From: Clostridiales bacterium
GTDB lineage: Bacteria > Bacillota > Clostridia > Oscillospirales > Oscillospiraceae
DNA: 64,000 bases
Assembly (NCBI GenBank): GCA_029010715.1
Contig: JAQXKZ010000028.1
Span: forward strand, 1 to 64,000
Direction of reading: 5' to 3'
Under the pieces are notes generated by a model, which saw only the letters and a list, made by a program, of their open reading frames with translations, was not told the origin of the DNA and did not search any database. Each line of letters begins with the position of its first letter. The stretch's first letter is position 1. A program made the position numbers and the translations under genes. Positions 8,339 to 16,226 of the stretch are shown here, in pieces.

Positions 8339-9364
8339 TCAGAACTGCTCGAGGAACCTGACATCGTTTTCGAATATCAGCCTCATATCGGTGATCTTGT
8401 ACTCGCCGAGCGCCAGACGCTCGAGCCCCATGCCGAAGGCCCAGCCGGAGTATACGTCCGGGTCAATGCCGCAGCCCTCGAGCACCTTGGGGTGCACCAT
8501 GCCGGCGCCGAGAACCTCGATCCAGCCCTCGCCCTTGCAGGTCGGGCAGCCCTTGCCCCCGCACTTGTGGCACTGTATGTCGAGCTCGCAGCTGGGTTCG
8601 GTGAAGGGGAAGTGATGCGGACGGAAACGTGTGACGGTGCCCTTGCCGTAGATCTTTTCGACGACGAGGTTCAGCGTAGCTTTCAGGTCGGCCATGGTTA
8701 TGCCCTTGTCGATGACCATGCCCTCGATCTGGTGGAACATCGGAGAATGGGTCGCGTCGACCTCATCCTTGCGGTAGACCCTGCCGGGTGCGATGATGCG
8801 TATCGGCGGCTGGCGGGTCTCCATGGCGTGTATCTGCATCGGGGAAGTCTGCGTGCGCAGAAGTATCCTGCCGTCCTCGGTGAAGTAGAAGGTGTCGGTC
8901 CAGTCACGGGAGGGATGTCCCTCGTCTATATTGAGCCTGGTGAAGTTGTAGTCGGCAAGCTCGACCTCTGGTCCGTCGAGTATCTCAAAGCCCATGCCGA
9001 CAAAGATATCCTTCAGCTGGTCAAGGACATTGTACATCGGGTGCTTGTGGCCCATGCGGCGGTCGACTCCCGGGAGGGTCACGTCGACGGCCTCGCTGGC
9101 GAGCCTGTGCTCCATCATCGCGGCGGAGAGCTCCGCGCGCCGCTTCTCGATTGCGGCTTCAATGTCGGCCCTGAGCTGGTTTGCGAGCTGGCCCATGGCC
9201 GGACGCTCCTCTGCGGAGAGGCTGCCCATCTGGCGGAGCACAGCCGTAAGCTCGCCCTTCTTGCCGAGGTATCTGACACGCATCGCCTCGAGACGCTCGG
9301 CATTGTCGCAGTCGAGTATCTCTTTGATGGAGGACTCTCTGAGTTTCTGCATTAATTCTTTCAT
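8339..9364 (-). CDS. pheS: phenylalanyl-tRNA synthetase alpha subunit
   Basis: 341 aa, normal length. N-terminal coiled-coil (about 1-90) and class II catalytic domain with GFEILDGPEVE, motif-2 region VYRKDEVDATHSPMFHQIEG, and motif 3 GMGLERLAL. A Cys-rich CHKCGGKGCPTCKGEGW knuckle is present, as in many Firmicutes PheS. The start at 9364 (MKELMQKL) is set by AGGAG 10 nt upstream. A longer reading frame to 9571 would read through the T-box leader and is rejected. Cotranscribed with pheT. Confidence 0.97.
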   Translation of the reverse strand: MKELMQKLRESSIKEILDCDNAERLEAMRVRYLGKKGELTAVLRQMGSLSAEERPAMGQLANQLRADIEAAIEKRRAELSAAMMEHRLASEAVDVTLPGVDRRMGHKHPMYNVLDQLKDIFVGMGFEILDGPEVELADYNFTRLNIDEGHPSRDWTDTFYFTEDGRILLRTQTSPMQIHAMETRQPPIRIIAPGRVYRKDEVDATHSPMFHQIEGMVIDKGITMADLKATLNLVVEKIYGKGTVTRFRPHHFPFTEPSCELDIQCHKCGGKGCPTCKGEGWIEVLGAGMVHPKVLEGCGIDPDVYSGWAFGMGLERLALGEYKITDMRLIFENDVRFLEQF

Positions 9365-9370
9365 TTGCCC

Positions 9371-9618
9371 AATTCTCCTGTAAAAAAATAAAGCCTTCGT
9401 CCCATGACGTATCAAGGGACGAAAGCATAGCTTCCGCGGTACCACCCACGTTCGGCCTGCGCGGCCGCTCTTAACGGCGCTTAACGCGCGCCTCACGCCG
9501 GTGATTGGCCGGAGCTCCCGGGCGAACCGGACGCCTGCCGCCTCAGGGGGCTTACAGCCGTCGACCCCCATTCTCTGTCAGGTGCAATCTGCGTCATTTT
9601 CCCGTTCATTGCTACAAG
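9371..9618 (-). promoter_or_regulatory. T-box leader (tRNA-Phe sensing) of pheST
   Basis: The minus strand carries the canonical T-box sequence GGGTGGTACCGCGG at about 9434-9448. It is followed by a terminator hairpin (arms GCTTTCGTCCC and GGGACGAAGGC, 9393-9426) and a T7 run at 9382-9389. A TTC triplet at 9524-9526 in the stem I region is a candidate Phe specifier. By the known mechanism, uncharged tRNA-Phe would stabilise the antiterminator and turn on pheS-pheT. Confidence 0.93.
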
Positions 9619-9625
9619 CATATAG

Positions 9626-9654
9626 AATCTATCACATACGCCTGTATTTTGCAA
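9626..9654 (-). promoter_or_regulatory. probable promoter of the pheST T-box leader
   Basis: TTGCAA, 17 bp, TAGATT on the minus strand. Transcription would begin near 9618, at the 5' edge of T-box stem I. Confidence 0.5.
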
Positions 9655-9673
9655 GGGTAAAATTCAGACGGAT

Positions 9674-9702
9674 TTGACTAATCATTGTTTAGTGATTATA
9701 AT
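9674..9702 (+). promoter_or_regulatory. sigma-70 promoter of the lipoprotein-alr unit
   Basis: TTGACT (9674-9679), 17-bp spacer, TATAAT (9697-9702), divergent from the pheST leader promoter. ACTAA and TTAGT half-repeats lie in the spacer. Confidence 0.75.
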
Positions 9703-9748
9703 TGAACAGGCTGCATATGGTAAAGCATAATATGTTTCGGAGGTAAGT

Positions 9749-10336
9749 ATGAAACGGATATGCCTGCCATTGCTGCTGGTTTTCAGCCTGCTCCTGTCCG
9801 GCTGCGGGGGAAAGGAGATCGAAAAGGCCTATGACTCGTTTACGGAGAGGCTGGGCGCACAGGATACGCTCTCTTTCACCGCGAACGTCCGCGCCGAGTA
9901 TGAGCATAAGACCGCGAGATTCACGCTCGCGTATACGGAGGACGCCGAAGGAGCCTCCGTGACCGTGCTTGCGCCGGAGCTTATAGCCGGGGTAACCGCG
10001 CGCGTGGAGCCGGGCAGCACCTCTCTGCAGTATGACGGCGTCGTGCTCGATACCGGCGCGCTCGATTCCTTCGGCCTGTCGCCGATGTCCGCTCTGCCCG
10101 TACTGGTGCAGGCCATGAGGTCCGGCCATGTCGACAGCTTCTGGGAAGAGGACGGCATGTATGTTTACCGTCTGGAGCCGGGAGATGAATACCGCTGTAC
10201 CGTCTGGTTCCGGCCGGACGGCATGATACCCGTCCGCTCCGAGCTTGAAAGCGCCGGGCGCGTCGCGGTCACGGCGGAGATAAGCGGCTGGACGGAGGGT
10301 GCCGCAGATATGCAAAGCAGCGAAGAGCCGGATTGA
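9749..10336 (+). CDS. uncharacterised lipoprotein
   Basis: 195 aa. It has a lipoprotein signal peptide (MKRICLPLLLVFSLLLSGC) with the lipobox Cys at 19, so the mature protein should be lipid-anchored outside the membrane. The rest is soluble, with alternating beta-strand character and no catalytic motif I can name; a LolA/LppX-like beta sheet is possible but unproven. GGAGG precedes the ATG. It lies 30 nt upstream of alr under the same promoter, as in many Clostridia where a small secreted protein accompanies alanine racemase. Confidence 0.75.
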   Translation: MKRICLPLLLVFSLLLSGCGGKEIEKAYDSFTERLGAQDTLSFTANVRAEYEHKTARFTLAYTEDAEGASVTVLAPELIAGVTARVEPGSTSLQYDGVVLDTGALDSFGLSPMSALPVLVQAMRSGHVDSFWEEDGMYVYRLEPGDEYRCTVWFRPDGMIPVRSELESAGRVAVTAEISGWTEGAADMQSSEEPD

Positions 10337-10366
10337 GACCGGCGTTTACGAAAGGCAGAGAAATAA

Positions 10367-11494
10367 ATGAACGATTTGCAGAAAAGAACCTGGGCCGAAA
10401 TCAGCCTGGAAAACATCCGTCATAACTATAACGCCATACGTGCGGCGCTGCCGGCCGGCTGCCGTTTTCTGGGCGTCGTCAAGGCCGACGCCTACGGCCA
10501 CGGCGCCGTACGGGTATCGCACCTGCTGCAGGACTGCGGCGCGGATTATCTGGCTGTGTCCTGTCTCGACGAGGCCCTGGAGCTGCGCCGCGGCGGTATA
10601 AACATGCCCATACTCGTGCTTGGGCACACACCGCCGGAGTACACAAACATGCTCATAGACAACCGTATCACCCAGACCGTCAGCTGTCTGGCCAAGGCTG
10701 TGGAGTATTCCACGGCGGCTACCGCGCTCGGCGCGTCGCTGAAGATCCACATCAAGCTCGACACAGGCATGTCCCGCCTCGGCTTCCTCTGCTCCGGTGC
10801 TTACTTCGAGGAGGGCGTGCAGAACGTCGTGGATTCCTGTAAAATGCCCGGGCTGGACCCGGAGGGCATATATACCCACTTTGCCGTCTCCGACGAGGAA
10901 GGGCCCGACAATGAACAATACACTCATGAACAGTTTAAGCTGTTCATGGCGATGATCGACGCCGTCAGGGAGCGCGGCGGCGTTGAGTTCAGGATCCGTC
11001 ACTGCGCCAACAGCGGCGCGGTCGTAAACCGGCCGGAAACGGCGCTGGATATGGTGCGCCCCGGCCTGCTCCTCTACGGCTACGGCGATACCTCCGGCCG
11101 CCTGGGCCTTCGCCCGTGCATGCGCCTTGTCACTACCGTCAGTACAATAAAGTTCTATGAGCCGGGCACCTCCGTCAGCTACGGCCGGCGCTATACCACG
11201 GACCGCCGCATGCGTATGGGAGTGCTCGCCATCGGCTATGCCGACGGCCTGCCGCGGCTTATATCCAACAAGTGCTGCTTTGCCGCCCGCGGCGGCTTTG
11301 CGCCTCAGCGCGGCAGCATATGCATGGATATGTGCATGGCTGACCTTACGGATCTTCCGGAGGTAGATGTCGGCAGTGAGGTCGAGATATTCGGCGAGCG
11401 CAACAATATATATAAGCTCTCCGACGCGGCTCAGACCATACCGTATGAGCTGCTCTGCGCGGTATCCAAGCGCGTGCCGAGAGTGTATAAATAA
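10367..11494 (+). CDS. alr: alanine racemase
   Basis: 375 aa PLP fold type III enzyme converting L- to D-alanine for peptidoglycan. K39 in VVKADAYGHG is the Schiff-base lysine and Y272 in SVSYGRRY is the second catalytic base. IKLDTGMSRLGF, HCANSGA and GYADGLPR are also intact. Second gene of the lipoprotein-alr unit; a GAAAGG element precedes the ATG. A strong terminator follows. In many relatives alr is followed by the ndoAI-ndoA antitoxin-toxin pair; here a MazF-like gene lies 23 kb away. Confidence 0.97.
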   Translation: MNDLQKRTWAEISLENIRHNYNAIRAALPAGCRFLGVVKADAYGHGAVRVSHLLQDCGADYLAVSCLDEALELRRGGINMPILVLGHTPPEYTNMLIDNRITQTVSCLAKAVEYSTAATALGASLKIHIKLDTGMSRLGFLCSGAYFEEGVQNVVDSCKMPGLDPEGIYTHFAVSDEEGPDNEQYTHEQFKLFMAMIDAVRERGGVEFRIRHCANSGAVVNRPETALDMVRPGLLLYGYGDTSGRLGLRPCMRLVTTVSTIKFYEPGTSVSYGRRYTTDRRMRMGVLAIGYADGLPRLISNKCCFAARGGFAPQRGSICMDMCMADLTDLPEVDVGSEVEIFGERNNIYKLSDAAQTIPYELLCAVSKRVPRVYK

Positions 11495-11574
11495 GCGCGT
11501 TGCGGATATAAATTCGGAAAATTCCCGGCGGATCGGGCGCGGTAAAAAGCCGAGCACGGTTTTGGACAGGCTGA

Positions 11575-11620
11575 GGGCTGCGGCAAAATGCAGATACGCA
11601 TTTTGCCGCAGCCCTTTTTT
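11575..11620. terminator. terminator after alr
   Basis: Perfect 17-bp stem (11575-11591 with 11598-11614; GGGCTGCGGCAAAATGC arm) followed by T6. It also abuts the stop of the convergent CDF gene at 11619, so it probably serves both strands. Confidence 0.9.
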
Positions 11621-12500
11621 ACTCCGCCTGCTCCGCCGGATTTTCATGTATCATTATATGCTTTATCTCCGGGTGTTTTTTTTCTACCGCATTGTGAACG
11701 CGTTCGGCAATGCTGTGTGCGTCGGTCAGCGTCATGCTGCCGTCGACGCCTATTTCCGCGTCGATATAGACCTTGCTGCCGAACTTGCGGGTGCTTAGCT
11801 TGTCGAGCTGCTGCACGCCGTCCTGCGCGCGGATAAAATCTCCGAGCGACTGCTCATATTCGTCGCTGCATGCGGTGTCGAGCATCTTGTCGATCGCATC
11901 CTTGAGAATGTCATATGCCACCTTCAGAATACAGAGGCATATGACGACACAGGCGATCGGCTCAAGCACGGGTACGCCGAGCCTGGCCCCGCCGATGCCG
12001 ATAAGCGAGCCGACCGATGACAGCGCATCCGAGCGGTGATGCCAGGCGTCGGCCATGAACGCGGAAGAATTGAGCTTCTTCGCGTAGTATCGGGTGTACC
12101 AGAACATGCTTTCCTTGACTATAATTGATACGATGGCTGCGGACAGCGCTATCGTGCCGGGCACGGCAAGCTGATCGTAGTGCCCGGCGATTATTTTCTG
12201 CACTCCGCCCCAGCCGATGCCGAAACCGGTGACAAGCAGAATAACGCCGAGGACGACCGAGGCCACGCACTCCAGACGGTCGTGCCCGTAGGGGTGGTCC
12301 TTATCCGGCCCTTTTTGGGCGAGCCTCACGCCCAGGAAAGCGATAAAGGTTGCGAACACATCGGACAGAGAGTGAATGGCGTCTGAGACCATTGCCCCGG
12401 AATTACCGGCTATGCCGGCATAAAGCTTGAAGGCAACGAGAATAATGTTTCCGATGACGCCGATTGACGTGAGACGGGCGACGATTTTCTTTTCAGACAT
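11619..12500 (-). CDS. cation diffusion facilitator, probable Ni2+/Co2+ exporter
   Basis: 293 aa, six-TM CDF protein with a C-terminal cytoplasmic domain. Metal-site signatures are present in TM2 (SDAIHSLSD) and TM5 (DAWHHRSDALSS), plus the HPYGHDRLE loop; the C-terminal regulatory fold is at about 205-290. CDFs export divalent metals against H+. The start at 12500 (MSEKK) follows CCGGAGG; a longer frame to 12581 would run into the riboswitch. Substrate inference comes from the leader, which matches the NiCo (czcD-motif) riboswitch class, so Co2+/Ni2+ efflux is more likely than Zn2+ or Mn2+. Confidence 0.92.
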   Translation of the reverse strand: MSEKKIVARLTSIGVIGNIILVAFKLYAGIAGNSGAMVSDAIHSLSDVFATFIAFLGVRLAQKGPDKDHPYGHDRLECVASVVLGVILLVTGFGIGWGGVQKIIAGHYDQLAVPGTIALSAAIVSIIVKESMFWYTRYYAKKLNSSAFMADAWHHRSDALSSVGSLIGIGGARLGVPVLEPIACVVICLCILKVAYDILKDAIDKMLDTACSDEYEQSLGDFIRAQDGVQQLDKLSTRKFGSKVYIDAEIGVDGSMTLTDAHSIAERVHNAVEKKHPEIKHIMIHENPAEQAE

Positions 12501-12579
12501 GGGATATACCTCCGGATCATTGTATGCAAACTCGCAGCACCTTGCCCGGAGGCGCAGAAAAGCCTCCCCGGAACATACC

Positions 12580-12666
12580 ACTGTCCCGCAGAGGTTGCAT
12601 GTTTGTCCGCTCTGCTGTTACCCGAGGTAACCCGGCTCCACGGTAATAAACCGTCGCCTGCTCAGT
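12580..12666 (-). promoter_or_regulatory. NiCo (czcD-motif) riboswitch aptamer
   Basis: The minus strand reads ACTGAGCAGGC, hairpin, GCCGGG, hairpin, CAGCAGAG, hairpin, CTCTGCGGGACAGT. Closing arms ACTG (12663-12666) and CAGT (12580-12583) pair. This is the four-way-junction consensus of the NiCo class as I recall it from the solved structure. Between aptamer and start codon, CCTCCGG (about 12547-12553) can pair either with the upstream GGGGAGG or with the CCGGAGG ribosome site. That suggests translational control, since no U-tract terminator is seen. Confidence 0.85.
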
Positions 12667-12717
12667 TTGTACTGTTGATTTCGCATCAAGCGCGATGCAG
12701 TGCAAAGAGTTTGAGTG

Positions 12718-12746
12718 ATACTAACATTTTTGGACGGGAATGTCAA
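12718..12746 (-). promoter_or_regulatory. promoter of the riboswitch-CDF transcript
   Basis: TTGACA (12741-12746), 17 bp, TAGTAT (12718-12723) on the minus strand. It begins transcription about 45 nt before the aptamer. The first transcribed bases (CAAACTC...GCAC) can pair with GTGC...GAGTTTG near 12525-12540, closing a long-range stem around the whole leader. Confidence 0.7.
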
Positions 12747-12779
12747 TATCCTGATGCTGTGCGGGAAAAGATTCATAAA

Positions 12780-13144
12780 AAACGGCGGAACAATGCGCTG
12801 GCGCCGCAAAGCGCAGCATTATTTTAAATTGAATAAGAACGTAAGAACCCGGCACCGGCGGCAGCTTTCCGGCTTTGCAGCGGCGTCATTATACTCCGGG
12901 AGCGTCCATGTCAGACAGATTCCGGCCATTGCGGCAGGAAAACGGGCATATGAGGATGAAGGGATGCGCTTTCAATTTCCGCCAAAACTGATTATTATAT
13001 GTCCGGTTCTTTGAAAGACAGGTCATACCGAAGCCGACGCAACCGGAGATAACGAAGATCCCATTATTTTGACAAGTTGCGTTGGTGGATAAGACCGCAA
13101 CCGTATATTACAATATTCAAAGAAATCTAACGAGGAGGATGAGC
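12780..13144. other. non-coding stretch before the XRE-AbrB regulator
   Basis: No convincing gene. A GTTGCG...CGCAAC inverted repeat (about 13077-13101) and a TATATT box lie just before the regulator and may be its own operator and promoter region. A TTGACA at about 13069 lacks a correctly spaced -10. Confidence 0.4.
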
Positions 13145-13585
13145 GTGTTAAAGGATAATCTGATTATGCTGCGCAGTACGCACGGATACTCTCAGGAGGA
13201 GCTCGCGGAGAAGATCGGAATTTCACGTCAGGCGTACGCCAAGTGGGAAAGCGGCGCGACCGTTCCTGATATCGAAAAATGTAGGCTGCTTGCCGACGTG
13301 TACGGCGTAAGCATCGACAGTCTGGTAAAAACGGAAAGGATCGAGGGCTGCGGAATGCTGCCTCCAGCACCTAAAGGCAAAAACATATGGGGCTCTGTAA
13401 CTATCAACGACCGCGGCCAGCTGGTTATCCCAAAGGCCGCGCGTGAGCGCTTCGGTCTGACAGGCGGGCAGAGACTCATCGTACTGAGCGAAGACAACGA
13501 GGGGATTGCGCTTGTCCCGGCTGACATATTTGAAGAAAAAATCAATGCTTTTGTCGCCGGTTCGGCGGTGAGAGCGGATGAATAA
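13145..13585 (+). CDS. XRE-type HTH and AbrB-type domain fusion regulator
   Basis: 146 aa. The N-terminal half is an XRE/Cro helix-turn-helix (about 3-58: SQEELAEKIGISRQAYAKWE). The C-terminal half is an AbrB/SpoVT swapped-hairpin DNA-binding domain (about 82-125: GSVTINDRGQLVIPKAAR). Both are DNA-binding folds, so the protein may read two half-sites. The GTG at 13145 is chosen because GAGGAGG ends 6 nt upstream; an ATG 6 nt earlier would touch the ribosome site. It overlaps the acyltransferase start by 8 nt, implying translational coupling and probably control of that gene. Confidence 0.85.
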   Translation: MLKDNLIMLRSTHGYSQEELAEKIGISRQAYAKWESGATVPDIEKCRLLADVYGVSIDSLVKTERIEGCGMLPPAPKGKNIWGSVTINDRGQLVIPKAARERFGLTGGQRLIVLSEDNEGIALVPADIFEEKINAFVAGSAVRADE

Positions 13586-14693
13586 AAGAGATGCGGCTAT
13601 GAGAAAAACATATATTGACAATATCCGATGGATTACCGTGGTTCTGGTTGTTTTATATCATGTATTCTATGTTTTTAACGCAGCCGGTGTTTCGGGAGGC
13701 GTCGGCCCGCTTTCTGACACGCAGTATCAGGATGCTGTGCTGTACATATTGTATCCATGGTTTATGCTGCTGCTGTTTGTGGTTTCCGGTATGAGCGCCC
13801 GGTTTTATCTGGACGGGCATTCGTGCAGGGAGTTTATGAGATCAAAAACGACAAAGCTGCTTGTTCCGTCGACGGTTGGACTGTTTGTTTTCTGGTGGAT
13901 CCTCGGCTTCTGTAACATAAAAATGAGCGGCGCATATGAAAGCATTGCTTCGCTGCCGAAGCCGGTGCTGTATCTGATCATGTCCGTATCCGGTATCGGA
14001 CCGCTGTGGTTTATCCAGATGCTGTGGCTGTTTTCCGTGCTGCTGATTATTTTCCGAAAAGCGGAAAAAGACAGGCTGTACCGTTTTTGCGGCAGGGCAA
14101 ATCTGCCGGCAGCGGTTTTGCTGGCGGCGGTCGTTTGGGGTGCGTCGCTGATTCTTAATACTCCCGTTGTCAGCGTGTACCGCTTTGGAATATACGGAGC
14201 GGGGTATCTGATCGGATATCTGGTATTTTCCCATGACGGGGTGATGGAAAGGCTCGAAAAAGGGTGGCTGCCGCTTTCAATTGCAGCACTCCTCCTGGGA
14301 CTTGCGTTTACGCTTTTATTCTGGGGAAAGCCCTATGCGGAACACGAGGTGCTCGATACGCCTTTGTGCAATATATATGCCTGGATCGCGACCTTGGCGG
14401 TACTGTCGTTCATGAAGAAATGGGGCGGCTTTGCTACTGCGTTCTCCCGGTATATGGCGAAGAAGTCCTGGGGACTTTATCTGTTCCACTATTTACCTCT
14501 TGCGCTTTGCGCTTTCTTTATATATGATTCCCCAATTCCGGCAGGCGTAAAATATATTGCCGTTGCTGCCGCGGCCTTCGGAGGCGCTTTTCTGCTGTAC
14601 GAAATCATCAGCCGTATTCCCGTGCTGAGATGGTGCGTATGCGGAATCGGGAAAAAACAACACTCGGTGCGGTGCAGACAGGCAGACCTGTAA
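13578..14693 (+). CDS. acyltransferase 3 family membrane protein
   Basis: 371 aa with about ten transmembrane helices. The opening DNIRWITVVLVVLYHVFYVF is the acyltransferase-3 signature with the active-site His in TM1 (LYHV). Members transfer acetyl or other acyl groups onto sugars, peptidoglycan, antibiotics or lipids at the membrane; the substrate cannot be told from sequence. The C-terminal 20 residues are basic and Cys/His-containing. An internal ATG at 13599 is an alternative start with no better ribosome site. Confidence 0.88.
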   Translation: MNKRDAAMRKTYIDNIRWITVVLVVLYHVFYVFNAAGVSGGVGPLSDTQYQDAVLYILYPWFMLLLFVVSGMSARFYLDGHSCREFMRSKTTKLLVPSTVGLFVFWWILGFCNIKMSGAYESIASLPKPVLYLIMSVSGIGPLWFIQMLWLFSVLLIIFRKAEKDRLYRFCGRANLPAAVLLAAVVWGASLILNTPVVSVYRFGIYGAGYLIGYLVFSHDGVMERLEKGWLPLSIAALLLGLAFTLLFWGKPYAEHEVLDTPLCNIYAWIATLAVLSFMKKWGGFATAFSRYMAKKSWGLYLFHYLPLALCAFFIYDSPIPAGVKYIAVAAAAFGGAFLLYEIISRIPVLRWCVCGIGKKQHSVRCRQADL

Positions 14694-15150
14694 CGGATAG
14701 TGTGCATCCGTACCCGGCTTCCGGTTTGCAAACCGGAAGGCGGCAGCTGCGAGAGACTAAAATGAGGATTAAATAATTTCTGACTTAAAAAGCATTCCGG
14801 CCGGATATTACGGCATTGTACAGCGCCGTTTGCAGCCGCGGCAGAGTGAAGTGTTTCCGTACATAAATTAACGCCGCTTTGATTGCGAAGCATCCGCGCT
14901 TACCGGTGAAATCATCGCATCAGTCCGCGTGGAGGCAGGGCTGCCGCCGGGAGAAAAAGGCTCCGCGCCGCTGGAGTAATTCAGCGGCGCGGAGCCTTAC
15001 TTTCTGTGCGGCCCGTTGACGGCGGCATACGTATGCCGCTGCTTTATGAACGCCGGGCCATGGCGTTTTCACTGCTGCCGGTATTAAAGAAAAAATTGTC
15101 TCACCCTCTGAGAAAAATGTAAGAATAAGACGAAAAAAGCGCAGGAAGCA
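14694..15150. other. non-coding gap with two perfect hairpins
   Basis: A 22-bp perfect palindrome lies at 14718-14739 (CTTCCGGTTTGCAAACCGGA core) and probably ends the acyltransferase transcript. A second, stronger hairpin lies at 14957-14998. I see no gene between them. Confidence 0.5.
14957..14998 (-). terminator. strong hairpin, U-rich on the minus side
   Basis: 17-bp perfect stem (14957-14973 with 14982-14998) and an 8-nt loop. The minus strand continues with TTTTTCTCC, as a terminator would. No minus-strand gene is obvious upstream of it, so the transcript it ends is unknown. Confidence 0.55.
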
Positions 15151-15179
15151 TTGACAGAATCTCATTTTGCAGATACACT
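15151..15179 (+). promoter_or_regulatory. sigma-70 promoter of lplA-regulator unit
   Basis: TTGACA (15151-15156), 17 bp, TACACT (15174-15179), 24 nt before the lplA ATG. Confidence 0.7.
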
Positions 15180-15203
15180 TGAAAAAAGAAAGGCGGTGTG
15201 TAT

Positions 15204-16226
15204 ATGCCCGTGAACTATATTGAGACGGGGAGCACGGACCCGTGTTTCAACCTTGCATTTGAGGAATACATCCTGAAAAACAGGCGAGAGGGCGATTGGC
15301 TGATGCTCTGGCAGAACGCAAACACTGTCGTGGTCGGCCTCAACCAGAATACGGCGGAGGAAATAAACGCGGCGTTTGTCCGGGAACATAACATTACCGT
15401 CGTGCGCCGTACCACAGGCGGAGGGGCTGTATACCACGATCTAGGCAACCTGAATTACTCGTTCATCACCGATCTCGGCGACGCGGCCAGCATGAGCATT
15501 GAGCAGTTTTCGCGTCCTGTCTGCCGGGCACTTGCGGCCATGGGCGTCAGGGCTGAGGTCAGCGGGCGCAATGACATAATGGTCGGCGGGAAAAAGGTCT
15601 CCGGCGTGGCGCAGCGTATATATAAGGACCGCATCCTGCACCACGGCACGCTGCTGTTTGATTCGAACGGCGCGATGATCGCCGGCGCACTGAACGCGGA
15701 CAAGGCAAAATTCGACTCGAAAAGCGCCAAGTCGGTCAGCGCCAGAGTCGGGAATATAAAGGACTGCTTGGCGGAAGAGATGAGCATGCGGGAGTTCTGG
15801 GCCTGCCTGCAGCGTCAGCTGAGTCTTGACGGCGCCGTCAGGCGCAGTCTCAGCCGGGAGGAACTCGAGCGCATATCGGCCGAGGCGGATTCAAAGTACC
15901 GCTCCTGGGACTGGACTTACGGCCGGAGCCCGGACTACAGCTTCAGGAACCGCGTCAGATATCCGGGTGGGACTCTGGAGGTGCGTATGAACGTCGAGCA
16001 CGGAATAATTAAGGATATCTCGTTTACCGGCGATTTTATGGCGGTGACGGATAACGGCGCCGCCGTAGCGGCCCTGACCGGGCAGAGACTCCGCCGCGGG
16101 GATGTGCGTGCGGCTCTGGCCGGGACGGATATTGCCGCGGCCTTCGGCGGCATCACTCCGGACGAGATAGTCGCGGCTATATTCATGGACGGCGCAGAGA
16201 GAAAGGAAGGGTGCGAAAATGGATAA
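15204..16226 (+). CDS. lplA: lipoate-protein ligase A
   Basis: 340 aa: catalytic BPL/LplA domain (about 1-240) plus the C-terminal accessory domain (about 255-335), the full two-domain E. coli-like layout. Seen: VVRRTTGGGAVYHD (lipoyl-AMP loop), HDLGNLNYSF, and KKVSGVAQRIYKDRILHHGTL with the catalytic lysine. It activates lipoate with ATP and transfers it to lipoyl-domain lysines. The ATG at 15204 is preceded by AAGGCGG at 7 nt. It sits upstream of the lipoyl-dependent dehydrogenase operon, whose E2 and E3 each carry a lipoyl domain, so these are its probable clients. It overlaps the next gene by 8 nt. Confidence 0.95.
   Translation: MPVNYIETGSTDPCFNLAFEEYILKNRREGDWLMLWQNANTVVVGLNQNTAEEINAAFVREHNITVVRRTTGGGAVYHDLGNLNYSFITDLGDAASMSIEQFSRPVCRALAAMGVRAEVSGRNDIMVGGKKVSGVAQRIYKDRILHHGTLLFDSNGAMIAGALNADKAKFDSKSAKSVSARVGNIKDCLAEEMSMREFWACLQRQLSLDGAVRRSLSREELERISAEADSKYRSWDWTYGRSPDYSFRNRVRYPGGTLEVRMNVEHGIIKDISFTGDFMAVTDNGAAVAALTGQRLRRGDVRAALAGTDIAAAFGGITPDEIVAAIFMDGAERKEGCENG

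Noticed and set aside
9365-9571. N-terminal extension of pheS
   Set aside because: This stretch is the T-box leader; the ribosome site places the start at 9364.
12715-13014. 99-codon plus-strand ORF starting in the riboswitch promoter region
   Set aside because: Starts inside the minus-strand promoter, lacks a ribosome site and has no recognisable domain.
14920-15165. 81-codon minus-strand ORF before lplA
   Set aside because: Runs through a 17-bp perfect hairpin and the lplA promoter; composition is not protein-like.
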